64,000 nucleotides of DNA from JABSSA01 sp039984715 (GTDB lineage Bacteria > Pseudomonadota > Alphaproteobacteria > Rhodobacterales > Rhodobacteraceae). The DNA lies in contig JBDWUA010000016.1 of assembly GCA_039984715.1 (NCBI GenBank), positions 1-64,000 of the forward strand, written 5' to 3'. The notes beneath the pieces are model-generated. The model worked only from the letters and a program-made list of their open reading frames with translations. It searched no databases and was not told the origin of the DNA. The first letter of the stretch is position 1. Each line of letters opens with the position of its first letter. The position numbers were made by a program, and so were the translations under genes. This document shows positions 38,301 through 46,012 of the stretch, piece by piece.

Positions 38301-38718
38301 AATGCCCAATCGGGCCGGGTTGTGACTGCTCTAAGACGCGACCAGTCAGCATGAGGGCCCAGGTTGAGGCGTTCACAAGCGACGACGTTGATCGCCCCAG
38401 ATGACGTTGCCAATCGGAAGGCGCAATCTTGTCTTCGATCAATGCGTCGATTGTATCCGCATCCGGCACCCGCAAAAGCGCCTCGGCCAAACACATCAAG
38501 GACACGCCTTCGTCGGTCGAAAGGCCGTATTCAGCAAGGAAGACTTCCATCATCCCGGGCTGCCCAGAATTGCGAATGTCCCGCACCAAACGAGTGGCGC
38601 GCGCGACGATCTGATTGCGGTCGTCAGGTGACAGTGCCGCTGTGTCTATAAGGGACTTCAGCACATTGCTCTGATCAGCATATGTGGCGGTATCGATCTT
38701 ATGCGCAATGTTTGTCAC
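35311..38718 (-). CDS. putA: Bifunctional proline dehydrogenase / glutamate-semialdehyde dehydrogenase
   Basis: 1135 residues. The FAD barrel domain (about 150-470) carries RLVKGAYWD and ends in QFATHNAHT. The aldehyde dehydrogenase half (about 560-990) has SPWNFPLAIFTGQ and the nucleophile in SAGQRCSALR. The first 120 residues show no ribbon-helix-helix, so it is not a trifunctional PutA. It converts proline to glutamate. The final 130 residues form the short extra C-terminal domain of longer PutAs. Control is by the divergent Lrp-type gene. Confidence 0.97.
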   Translation of the reverse strand: MTNIAHKIDTATYADQSNVLKSLIDTAALSPDDRNQIVARATRLVRDIRNSGQPGMMEVFLAEYGLSTDEGVSLMCLAEALLRVPDADTIDALIEDKIAPSDWQRHLGRSTSSLVNASTWALMLTGRVLEQSQPGPIGHLRDAIKRLGEPVIRTAVGRAMKEMGRQFVLGESIEDAIARAEDAEKKGYTYSYDMLGEAALTEDDAKRYHLSYSRAISAIAKACNASDIRENPGISVKLSALHPRYERAQEAAVMRELVPSLRSLALIAKSAGMGLNVDAEEADRLSLSLQVIDAVLSEPALAGWDGFGIVVQAYGPRAGLVIDEVYDMAQRYDRRIMVRLVKGAYWDTEVKAAQVAGADGFPVFTQKAATDVSYIANARKLLGMTDRIYPQFATHNAHTVAAILHMAKDQSYEFQRLHGMGDVLHDLVLRGEKTRCRIYAPVGAHRDLLAYLVRRLLENGANSSFVNQIVDEDVPPETVAADPFNTLLEPAPNISSGPDLFQPERPNSNGFDLWHSPTLDRIETARAPFVETKWNAAPLLAQATKDDGETIDIRNPADPNDLVGTVKITTQADVQTAFGAAKSWGASSTERSEVLSKAADLYEENFGLLFALLAREAGKTQPDAVAELREAVDFLRYYATQASDEPAAGTFVCISPWNFPLAIFTGQIAGALACGNAVLAKPAEQTPLIADAAIRMLHEAGVPNSTLQLLPGGGDVGAALTRHPDINGVAFTGSTQTALHIRKALAQFAKPGTALIAETGGLNAMIVDSTALPEQAVRSVIESAFQSAGQRCSALRCLYVQEDIAKPFVEMLTGAMDALSAGDPWVLDTDVGPVIDAKAQSDINDYLGLAHADGRVMHTCPVPSDGTFISPTLLRVDGIKDLTHEVFGPVLHLATYSAQDLDQIITDINQTGYGLTFGLHTRIDDRVQHVTDRIRAGNVYVNRNQIGAIVGSQPFGGTGMSGTGPKAGGPDYLLRFRAPKPAPVAATLADQTISALPEISSLKPQRRSEMTLPGPTGELNRLEHWTRPPLLCLGPGTDVAQKQAEVVRALGGHAIAATSAIEPDDLTSGPDYAGVIWWGDAETARRLDLALSNRSGPILPLITTYPDRAHVTQEHHLCVDTTASGGNAALLGAAM

Positions 38719-38792
38719 GTCACATCCCCTTGTTTTTTTCCTATCGTAGACGTTAGTTGTCCAAAAATATTTCTTATTTTGGAGTTATTGCG

Positions 38793-39299
38793 GTGAAAGT
38801 GGCTGAAAATAGTGAAAGAAGCGGGAAAAGTGATCACATTGATTTGGATCGCTTTGATCACGCAATTCTTCGAGTCCTTGCAGAAGATGGTCGGATGTCG
38901 ATCACAGACTTGGCCGTGCGGATCGGGTTGTCGAAATCTCCAACGCAGTCACGCTTGCGCCGGCTAGAAGCAAGCGGAGTTATTCGGGGCTATTGCGCGC
39001 TTGTGGATCCAATATCGCTTGGATTGGATCATGTCGCATTTGTCGAAGTAAAACTGTCTGACACACGGGAATCAGCACTGAAGGCGTTTAATGCTGCGGT
39101 TGTGAAAGTGCCAGAAGTCGAACAGGCTCATATGATTGCTGGCAGCTTTGATTACCTGCTCAAGGTCAGAACGCACAATATGCAGCAATATCGTGCAGTA
39201 TTGGGGGACGTTGTATCGGCGTTGCCACATGTGGCTGCGACTTCGACCTACGTTGTTATGGAGGCGGTGAAAGAGGTGGTTTTGGCTGAAGCCACTTGA
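38793..39299 (+). CDS. putR: Lrp/AsnC-family regulator of putA
   Basis: 168 residues from GTG 38793, with GGAG about 9 bases ahead; TTG 38757 would add 12 residues. The AsnC HTH is visible (DRFDHAILRVLAEDGRMSITDLAVRIGLSKSPTQSRLRRLEASGVI) and the RAM effector domain follows. Divergence from putA, 74 bases apart, supports the PutR role known in Agrobacterium and Rhodobacter, proline-dependent activation. The assignment rests on position. Confidence 0.88.
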   Translation: MKVAENSERSGKSDHIDLDRFDHAILRVLAEDGRMSITDLAVRIGLSKSPTQSRLRRLEASGVIRGYCALVDPISLGLDHVAFVEVKLSDTRESALKAFNAAVVKVPEVEQAHMIAGSFDYLLKVRTHNMQQYRAVLGDVVSALPHVAATSTYVVMEAVKEVVLAEAT

Positions 39300-39329
39300 C
39301 CTATCAATTCTGTATGCCACCATTGAACG

Positions 39330-39884
39330 ATGCGTACGTTCCTTTTGATCGCTTGCCTCGCAAGTCCCGCCTTCGCCGAAACCTGTCCTGCCGTTCCGGA
39401 CCATTCTATCGAGATACGTAGTCTCCTTGAAGAGGCACGCGGGGCTGCGAATGAGAATGAAGGTCGGCTCGCATCAAACAAGATGTGGAAAGTGTGGCTG
39501 CGGGCACCCGATGAAGCGGCGCAACAGGTATTGGACAGCGGCATGTCCAAACGGCGCAGTTTCAATTACGCAGGCGCATTCGAGGATTTTGCCACTTTGG
39601 TGAATTACTGCCCCAACTACGCCGAAGGATATAATCAACGTGCGTTCATCAGCTTTCTTCGAGAAGATTTTCCCCGGGCGTTGATCGATCTCGACAAAGC
39701 GTTGGAGTTGCTCCCAAATCATGTCGCGGCGCAGTCAGGACGCGCGCTGACCCTGATGAATTTGGGACGGCTGGAAGAGGCGCGTGAACAATTGCTTGCC
39801 GCTGTAAAGAACAATCCCTGGCTGTCTGAACGAACATTGCTGGAAAAAGGTGCGCCTTTAGGTCCCGTCGGTGAAGATATCTAA
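39330..39884 (+). CDS. Exported TPR-repeat protein
   Basis: 184 residues. A signal peptide (MRTFLLIACLASPAFA) is followed by an Arg/Glu-rich segment and about three TPR units (FNYAGAFEDFATLVNYCPNYAEGYNQRAF, then PRALIDLDKALELLPNHVAAQSGRALTLMNLGRLEEAREQL). It probably mediates protein contacts in the periplasm. Homologues accompany core genes in this group. The partner is unknown. Confidence 0.8.
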   Translation: MRTFLLIACLASPAFAETCPAVPDHSIEIRSLLEEARGAANENEGRLASNKMWKVWLRAPDEAAQQVLDSGMSKRRSFNYAGAFEDFATLVNYCPNYAEGYNQRAFISFLREDFPRALIDLDKALELLPNHVAAQSGRALTLMNLGRLEEAREQLLAAVKNNPWLSERTLLEKGAPLGPVGEDI

Positions 39885-39950
39885 GCCTGCGATACGCTTA
39901 GGGGCTTGAGGGTCGGGTCACAGATGCTTAGGACAGGTGGTATTGCGCAT

Positions 39951-40036
39951 GCGGGCGTGATGGAATGGTAGACATACCAGACTTAAAATCTGGAGGGCGT
40001 ATGCCCGTGTGGGTTCGAGTCCCACCGCCCGCACCA
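39951..40036 (+). tRNA. tRNA-Leu (UAA)
   Basis: GCGGGCG (39951-39957) pairs with CGCCCGC (40026-40032). The anticodon loop ACUUAAAAUC gives UAA. The long variable arm (GGGCGUAUGCCC) is the type II arm of tRNA-Leu. The T arm is GGGUUCGAGUCCC and ACCA follows (40033-40036). The accessory genes that start 130 bases downstream suggest use as an insertion site; no duplicated tRNA end was found. Confidence 0.97.
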
Positions 40037-40168
40037 AATTACTTAATAAGATCAGATAAGTAGATTCATTTTGGGGTGGGTGGGGCCGCCGATAGTGGAC
40101 ACACTTATGCCGTGCACTTGCAGTTCTCCGTGTTAGAGTGAGCTGCATTTGAAAACTGGACGGCTATT

Positions 40169-41929
40169 ATGACTGACAGCGCATACTTTATGGTGAACCA
40201 ACAATTAGCACGGTTACTTGGGGAGACGTATCGCTCCAGTGAGGTCGCGCTGAAAGAACTTGTTGATAATGCTTGGGACGCAGATGCGAGAAATGTATGG
40301 ATCTCACTTTCAGGGCCTCTATCGAAGAATCCGCTGACCATTAAAGATGATGGGCGTGGGATGACTGAGGTGGCTGTTCGGGCCGAGTATCTGAATATCG
40401 CCAGCGACAAAAGAAAACGGACTGGTGAGTTATCTCCAATATTCAAACGCAAAATTAAGGGACGCAAGGGGATTGGTAAGTTTGCTGGGCTGGCTGTGGC
40501 TCAGGTTATGACTATTGAGACTACAGTGAATGGAACGACCAGCAAGCTAATGATCGACAAGAAAAAGATCGCGGACGCTGATCGTGACATCGAAAAAATT
40601 CCATTGGATTTTGAGGTAAGAGCCGCAAACGGTCAAGGCGATGGCACTCTTATCGGACTCTCTGCACTGGACCAGCAGCTAAATTTTCCCAGTGCCGAAA
40701 AGATTCGAGAGTTATTGGTTCGTGAGTACGGAAGAGAGTTGAATTTCACAATTTGTGTCGATGATGATCCCCTCGCCATTGAGGATTTGCCGGGGGCAAG
40801 TTCGCGTGAAACAGTATCATTGCCGAATGCAGGTAACGTTGAAGTAGGCTTCACAATTGCCGATGCAAAAGTGAACCCAAAGTCGCCGGGCCTAACGCTT
40901 AAAGTCGGTGGCAAAGTTGTTGGGCCACCCTCATACTTTGGGCTGGATGATGACGAAGAGATTCCACGAAAACTCTTGAAAAAGGTTTATGGTGAAATCT
41001 CTGTCCCTGAAAATGACAGCTTCGTCACTGCTGATTGGGGGAGCGCCAACGAAAGTAGCAAAGCTTATCAGGAAATGTGCGAATTTGTGCAGGGTATCGT
41101 TAAGAAGGAATTGAAAGCAAATCATGCGCGCCAGATGAACCTGCAGAAAGCTCGTCTTCAGAAAGCAATTGATGATCGCCTTGCCAAGATACCAGAGAAT
41201 AGACGGAAGTTTGCCAAGAGTGCGCTGAACAAAATTCTACAGCGGTTTTACGGTGAGAGTGACGACAGAATCCAGACAATTGCTGAAGTTGCTTTAGATG
41301 CAATGGAGTTTGATGAGTATTGGACCGTTCTCGAAAACATTGGTTCGGCCAGCCTAGGTGACGTGAACGATTTCGCTGTATCCTTGCAGGAATTCGGACT
41401 GTTGGAGCTGTCAAACATCCGGACGCAGGCTGATAAACGCATTCGTTTTTTAGATTATCTCGAGAATTTGGCGGACAACATTGCCACGAAAGAGCAGGAA
41501 GTTCATGTTGCGCTTGAGAAAAACCTTTGGGTGTTTGGTCTGGATTTCTCAATGATGTCTTCGAATATTACTTTGAAGAGAATGATAAAAGTATTTTGCG
41601 ACAAGAAGTATTCAGGGAATGCGGCTCAAAAGAGACCCGATTTGTTGCTGTCACAGGGTTTTGATGGTCGATACCTGCTCATCGAATTTAAGCGCCCATC
41701 GGTGCCAATTGGTAGGCAGGAAGTAGCTCAGGCTGAGGAATATCGAGATGAGCTATCAAGCCAACTTCCCTCGGATGCTGCATTTCAAATAATGATGGTT
41801 GGGAAGGGGCGGGGTAGCCGCTTGAGTGTCGACCGCTTGGCGCAAAATATCTCGATACACTCATACAAAGATCTGATCTCAACAGCCAGAAGTCAAATTT
41901 CTTGGCTGATCAACTCTTTGGAGAAATAG
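40169..41929 (+). CDS. GHKL ATPase fused to a Shedu-like PD-(D/E)xK nuclease domain
   Basis: 586 residues. The N-terminal Bergerat fold shows N-box KELVDNAWDAD (Glu30, Asn34), G1 DDGRGM (60-65) and G2 GRKGIGKFAG (98-107), as in Hsp90, MutL and MORC ATPases. The C-terminal part (about 450-586) matches the DUF4263/Shedu type: ALEKNLWVFG, then RPDLLL (Asp491) and LLIEFKRP (Glu506, Lys508). An anti-phage function is inferred. The gene lies just after tRNA-Leu and converges on an Xre gene with no gap, a frequent arrangement in defence loci. Confidence 0.8.
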   Translation: MTDSAYFMVNQQLARLLGETYRSSEVALKELVDNAWDADARNVWISLSGPLSKNPLTIKDDGRGMTEVAVRAEYLNIASDKRKRTGELSPIFKRKIKGRKGIGKFAGLAVAQVMTIETTVNGTTSKLMIDKKKIADADRDIEKIPLDFEVRAANGQGDGTLIGLSALDQQLNFPSAEKIRELLVREYGRELNFTICVDDDPLAIEDLPGASSRETVSLPNAGNVEVGFTIADAKVNPKSPGLTLKVGGKVVGPPSYFGLDDDEEIPRKLLKKVYGEISVPENDSFVTADWGSANESSKAYQEMCEFVQGIVKKELKANHARQMNLQKARLQKAIDDRLAKIPENRRKFAKSALNKILQRFYGESDDRIQTIAEVALDAMEFDEYWTVLENIGSASLGDVNDFAVSLQEFGLLELSNIRTQADKRIRFLDYLENLADNIATKEQEVHVALEKNLWVFGLDFSMMSSNITLKRMIKVFCDKKYSGNAAQKRPDLLLSQGFDGRYLLIEFKRPSVPIGRQEVAQAEEYRDELSSQLPSDAAFQIMMVGKGRGSRLSVDRLAQNISIHSYKDLISTARSQISWLINSLEK

Positions 41930-42118
41930 CTATGTTTTTATAGAGATCGCCAGCATGTTGAGGCCGTTTGTCCCCATAACCTTGCATATCTCAATGTACT
42001 CAATGACGTCCAATCGCCGTTCGTAGCCTTCCACCTTTGTAACGAATGACTGTGGGCGTCCCAATGCATCCGCAACTTGTTGTTGTGTCAGGGCTGCTTC
42101 TAGCCGAGCAGCTTTCAA
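41930..42118 (-). CDS. Xre-type helix-turn-helix protein, start uncertain
   Basis: 62 residues from a TTG at 42118. The HTH_3 domain is clear (LTQQQVADALGRPQSFVTKVEGYERRLDVIEYIEI). In-frame coding-like sequence continues upstream (EEYRKLIDALKAAR) to a TAA at 42151-42149 with no ATG, while ATG 42147 is in another frame and runs into TGA after 10 codons. Either TTG is the start or a one-base change has broken the gene. It abuts the stop of the GHKL-Shedu gene and could repress it. Confidence 0.55.
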   Translation of the reverse strand: MKAARLEAALTQQQVADALGRPQSFVTKVEGYERRLDVIEYIEICKVMGTNGLNMLAISIKT

Positions 42119-42148
42119 CGCGTCGATGAGCTTTCTGTACTCTTCATT

Positions 42149-42368
42149 TTAGATGCTCTTTGACAATCACACATTCCATTGACCAGTTGTGTGATGACCG
42201 GTAATTCGATTTTGAGATTATCCTAAAAAAGGATGTTAAGCATTCGTTAAAGGTCATAAGCGTGGACGACAGCAGGACACCATTCAAAGGCTTTTCCAAT
42301 CTCAAAAAAGTTGGCGGCAAACGTGTTTTTCTATCGGGAATTACAATTTGCCGCCGAAAGTGACTGCG
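42149..42368. other. Intergenic region between the Xre and Hcp-like genes
   Basis: 220 A/T-rich bases. Its right end is the terminator described at 42304. I see no gene. The remainder may hold the promoter of the Xre gene. Confidence 0.5.
42304..42355 (-). terminator. Intrinsic terminator downstream of the Hcp-like gene
   Basis: GGCGGCAAA (42313-42321) and TTTGCCGCC (42347-42355) form a perfect 9-bp stem with a 25-base loop. On the minus strand the stem is followed by AACTTTTTT. It lies 14 bases after the stop of the Hcp-like gene. Confidence 0.75.
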
Positions 42369-42749
42369 TTAGCCAAAAACTAGATCGTCCCAAATCGTTG
42401 TTTCGTCTGGCGGCAGCGAGGAGGGCTCTCTGACCTGTTGAACGGCGGGCAACAAGAGCCCAGCCATCGGATCCACGTCCGGGCTTTCAACGAGTGCCAA
42501 CATGTCAATGTCTTCGACAAAGGGTAATGTCTGGCTTTGCGGTTCGGATGACGACTTGATATCCAACGATTGGACATTGGGGTTTTCGGGTCTGTCACCA
42601 CTATGGAAAAAATCAAACTCATCCCGTGAATAGGTCGGTTCAATCGGTGTGTAAGCGATTGTTAACTCTACCGTCGGGGGTTCAGTGGAAGCGCTTGAGC
42701 TTGAATTGCTATACGAAGACAGGTAGGCGTTTTCGAATTGATATCTCAT
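42369..42749 (-). CDS. Hcp-like fragment with an acidic extension, unknown
   Basis: 126 residues from ATG 42749, with GGAG 7 bases ahead; the frame runs up to GTG 42812. The first 45 residues (YQFENAYLSSYS, Ser-rich, then VELTIAYTPIEPTYSRDEF) recall the last strands of Hcp, the type VI secretion tube protein. The preceding codons (VTITLFETKSF) also look Hcp-like, so it may be a truncated gene. The rest is acidic and Pro-rich with no family. It follows the LAL regulator on the same strand, 98 bases after its stop. The Hcp link is from memory and weak. Confidence 0.45.
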   Translation of the reverse strand: MRYQFENAYLSSYSNSSSSASTEPPTVELTIAYTPIEPTYSRDEFDFFHSGDRPENPNVQSLDIKSSSEPQSQTLPFVEDIDMLALVESPDVDPMAGLLLPAVQQVREPSSLPPDETTIWDDLVFG

Positions 42750-42847
42750 CTTTAATCTCCAAAATGATTTCGTTTCAAATAAGGTGATTGTAACATCGTC
42801 AGCCGGGTCCACGCATGCGTGCCCATACTCAATTTTGGGGGGTACGC

Positions 42848-45454
42848 TTACCTATTTTTGGGTAAGATCCACGGCTCGCTCTGCACGCGCAAAACGACCT
42901 CAAGCCGGTTCTTGCAGCTGAGTTTCGCTAGGATCGAGGACACGTGGTTCTCGACTGTTCTACGGGATCGAGACAGCTCATTCGCAATCAACGTGTTGCT
43001 TTTGCCATCTGCCAACATGACCAGCACGGCCTGTTCTTTGCCTGTTAATTCATAGGGGTGCGCCTTGGCCGCCCGATACAAACCGCGCGATTGCACTGTC
43101 ACAGCGTGCAAGTCAAAGTACTTGCGGAGCGATTGGCGCGCGCCCGTCGCTCCGCAGGATGCAAAAATTTTATCTGCGCATTCAGCGGCCCCCTGTGCGA
43201 CACGGACCCAACCCACCAAATAGTGTGCGCCCTGTTCTTCAAAGGCTGTTGCGGCGGCATCGTAATTACCTGCAAGAAACAACGCATGGGGCTCAGGAAT
43301 ATCCATCTTCTGAACAGATGCACCGGCAAGATGAGCCCAAAATTGAAAGTCGCCACGCTTACTGGCACTAAAGACTGCCGCGTCCATTTCAGACAAGAAA
43401 TCCAAGGCGTCTTGTGCCATCGATAGGTCATTTTGCAGCACAGCCTGTTCGATTTTGGCTACCAAAACCGTCACCAGATACTGGGGTTCTCCGATCTGTT
43501 TTGCATGATCTTCTGCCTCGTTCAACGCAGCTTCGGATTCTGCATTGCCAAGCCGTAGTTTGGCGCGGGCAAGTATGATCCGGGCTGGCAACTGCATCAA
43601 CAAGGCCTGATTGGGTTGCTTTAATACAGATTGAGCGATCTGAATTGCGTCCTCAAATCGATCTTGCTCGAACCGCAATTGTGCCTTTCGACCGATCAGG
43701 TAATATGTCCACGCGTCCAAGTCATGTGCGGTGTCATAGGCAATACCTTCTTCCAGCAATGCTTCTGCGCGATCCAGTTCGCGCATCTCGATTAAGCATT
43801 CAGATAGATTGGTGTAAACGCGCGCCGCTTGTTCATGCAGGTCGTGTTCATGCGCAATTCTTAAGCTTTGACGCAGGAACGTTTCGCCTTTGGAGTCCCC
43901 TCTAAACAGTTTGGCAGATCCCATTGTATTCAGAGCATGAGCTTGAGTATCAAAGTCGGCTAAGTCTTCTGCGATAACCAACGCCCGGGCTGCCCATTTT
44001 GCGGCCTTGTCCATGTTGTCCTTCAACATAAAGAACTGCGCGCGCAACGCGTAAGCCTTACCCGTTTCTGCGGTCAGGACTTCCCCTTCAAGAATGTCGA
44101 TCGCTTGAAGAATATAGGCTTCGGCCTTTTCGGCTTCTCCACGATACCAATACAAACGCGACAGCCACCGCAAGTTTTCGCCGACGCGATCAGCGCGTCC
44201 CAACTTGGACCACATGTCAACGGCACGTTCTCGGGCAGTAATGACCTCATCATCGATCCCCAAGGACAACCCGGCCTCATATGCCCATTTTTCGGTGACC
44301 TCTGCGGCAATCTCTGGACGAGCTTGGTCAAGACAGGCCAAGGCTGTCCCTAAAAACATCGCCGCCTCACGGTGCGCCCCAAGTTTCGCAGCCCGGTCGG
44401 CTGCAAGTGGAGCATATGTCAAAATCGCCGTGTGATCATGCGCACCTTCTGCATGATAGACGACCATGTCGAGCTGGCGATTTGAACTTAATTGAGCCGC
44501 CAGAAACTGGGCATGATTTTCACGACTACGCACGGGGCCGATCCGCGCGGAAACCGCGAGCCGGGTCAATTCATGGCGAAACTTTAAATCCTGCCCGACA
44601 GGAACCAATATATTTTGAGCTACAGATTCATCACACAGTTCCCCTAAGTCTTTGACTTGGAGCTCGCGTAAAACGGATTGGGAAAGATCGCCCGGCGCGC
44701 AACTGATCAATTCAAGGAACTGTTGTAAATTTCGGGGAAGAGATGAAATCCGAGCGTTGATGACATCAGCGACGGAATTCGGCAGTGCATCATACCCATT
44801 GTCTGAATTCAGGATTTCGGCGACAAAAAAAGGATGCCCACCGGTGATACGATGCAAATCTTCTGGGTGGTACTTTTGATCAGGGTCAAGTTGGCGCACC
44901 GCATCAAGAGACAAAGCAGGCAAGTCAATAATAGTTTTACGTGCGGCAGAGATGGTCGTTAAAGCGTGTTGCAAAGAGTGCGCAAGACTCACTTCTTCAT
45001 CACGGTAGCTGCCAATCAATAGGACTGGTAGTTGGGACAAACGTCGGCCAACATACATCAGCCAATCAAGTGATTTCTGATCCGCCCAATGAAGATCCTC
45101 AATAACAAGCACAAGCGGTTCCTGAACCTTTTGGACTTGGGCAACGAAGCCTTCAAAATAATTGGACTCCTCGAGTTTTTTTGTATCGTTGAGATTTACG
45201 GCAGCAACTAGATCACGCACTGGGCCAAGCGGGCGCGGCGTATTCAGTGGATCACACCAAGCAAATGCGGTGCGGTGTTGCGCGGAGTTTTCTGAGACAA
45301 AATGTTCGATGAAAGTCGATTTTCCAATGCCAGCCTCGCCACGCACCAAAACAAGCTGCCCGCCGCCTAGTGAAACCGAGCGCAAAGCCTCGGTCAAACT
45401 AGCCAACTCAGCGTTGCGTTCGACGATCATTTCCAAAACCTCATGAGATTGCAA
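42848..45454 (-). CDS. Large ATP-binding LuxR-type regulator (LAL family)
   Basis: 868 residues. The AAA domain carries Walker A VRGEAGIGKSTF (about 36-47) and Walker B LVLVIEDLHWAD. The middle is a long TPR-like helical array. The C-terminal LuxR HTH reads LTGKEQAVLVMLADGKSNTLIANELSRSRRTVENHVSSIL. Such proteins are MalT-like signal-integrating activators. No neighbouring target is obvious other than the Hcp-like gene; the TRAP operon faces away. Confidence 0.87.
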   Translation of the reverse strand: MQSHEVLEMIVERNAELASLTEALRSVSLGGGQLVLVRGEAGIGKSTFIEHFVSENSAQHRTAFAWCDPLNTPRPLGPVRDLVAAVNLNDTKKLEESNYFEGFVAQVQKVQEPLVLVIEDLHWADQKSLDWLMYVGRRLSQLPVLLIGSYRDEEVSLAHSLQHALTTISAARKTIIDLPALSLDAVRQLDPDQKYHPEDLHRITGGHPFFVAEILNSDNGYDALPNSVADVINARISSLPRNLQQFLELISCAPGDLSQSVLRELQVKDLGELCDESVAQNILVPVGQDLKFRHELTRLAVSARIGPVRSRENHAQFLAAQLSSNRQLDMVVYHAEGAHDHTAILTYAPLAADRAAKLGAHREAAMFLGTALACLDQARPEIAAEVTEKWAYEAGLSLGIDDEVITARERAVDMWSKLGRADRVGENLRWLSRLYWYRGEAEKAEAYILQAIDILEGEVLTAETGKAYALRAQFFMLKDNMDKAAKWAARALVIAEDLADFDTQAHALNTMGSAKLFRGDSKGETFLRQSLRIAHEHDLHEQAARVYTNLSECLIEMRELDRAEALLEEGIAYDTAHDLDAWTYYLIGRKAQLRFEQDRFEDAIQIAQSVLKQPNQALLMQLPARIILARAKLRLGNAESEAALNEAEDHAKQIGEPQYLVTVLVAKIEQAVLQNDLSMAQDALDFLSEMDAAVFSASKRGDFQFWAHLAGASVQKMDIPEPHALFLAGNYDAAATAFEEQGAHYLVGWVRVAQGAAECADKIFASCGATGARQSLRKYFDLHAVTVQSRGLYRAAKAHPYELTGKEQAVLVMLADGKSNTLIANELSRSRRTVENHVSSILAKLSCKNRLEVVLRVQSEPWILPKNR

Positions 45455-46012
45455 AATACTTGCCTGTCGAGATCAGTATCTCCAAGGCACTCAAACTTTG
45501 CAAGGAACGGCCACTCGCTCCGATTTTCGGCATCCCTATCCGACTTCGGTTGCGTTTTCCGCAACCGCAAAGAAGGTGACGAATACCTAGAAATTGGCGA
45601 TTCAAAGACTAGTTTTTAAAAAGTTGGTCGTGCCCTGCAGGGGCTCAATTCTTCAGACATGCTCTGTCTTGCCTAGATGGGTACCGCACGATTGGGACTA
45701 CAATGCACTTGCTCATCAACAGATTACAATTCGATCCGTTAACCGTGGTTTTAACAGATGGGTGTCAGGGTAAAGCCTCGAGTAACAGGTATCGAAAACA
45801 GATGCGCAGGTTGGGCCTGCGTGCTTGCCAAGCATCCCATTTTACGCGCAGCTCCAAGTTTGCGACAGCTTACTTATCAGACGGGCGGGTTTGGGTTGGC
45901 TCGAATACTTGTAGCATTGCGGCAATCCGAGGGTGGACAGGAACCACTAGCCGAACGTGTAAAGGCAACTTTGTTCGGGTTTAGCGGTTCCTGTTTTGAT
46001 GCTGTGTTTGGT
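45455..46012. other. Intergenic region between the LAL regulator and dctM
   Basis: 558 bases with no supportable gene; two overlapping plus-strand open frames of 93 and 96 codons resemble no family and one runs into dctM. A hairpin CGGTTGCG-TTTTC-CGCAACCG (45547-45567) and a palindrome CCCTGCAGGG near 45632 are present. The first 200 bases should hold the LAL promoter. Confidence 0.5.
45547..45567. other. Hairpin upstream of the LAL regulator
   Basis: CGGTTGCG and CGCAACCG form a perfect 8-bp stem with a 5-base TTTTC loop. There is no T run on either side, so it is not a clear terminator. It may be a regulator site or a leader-RNA hairpin. Confidence 0.45.

Noticed and set aside
39951..46012. 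Integrative element with integrase and duplicated tRNA ends
   Set aside because: No integrase and no second copy of the tRNA-Leu 3' end was found between 40 and 46 kb, so only an accessory region is claimed.
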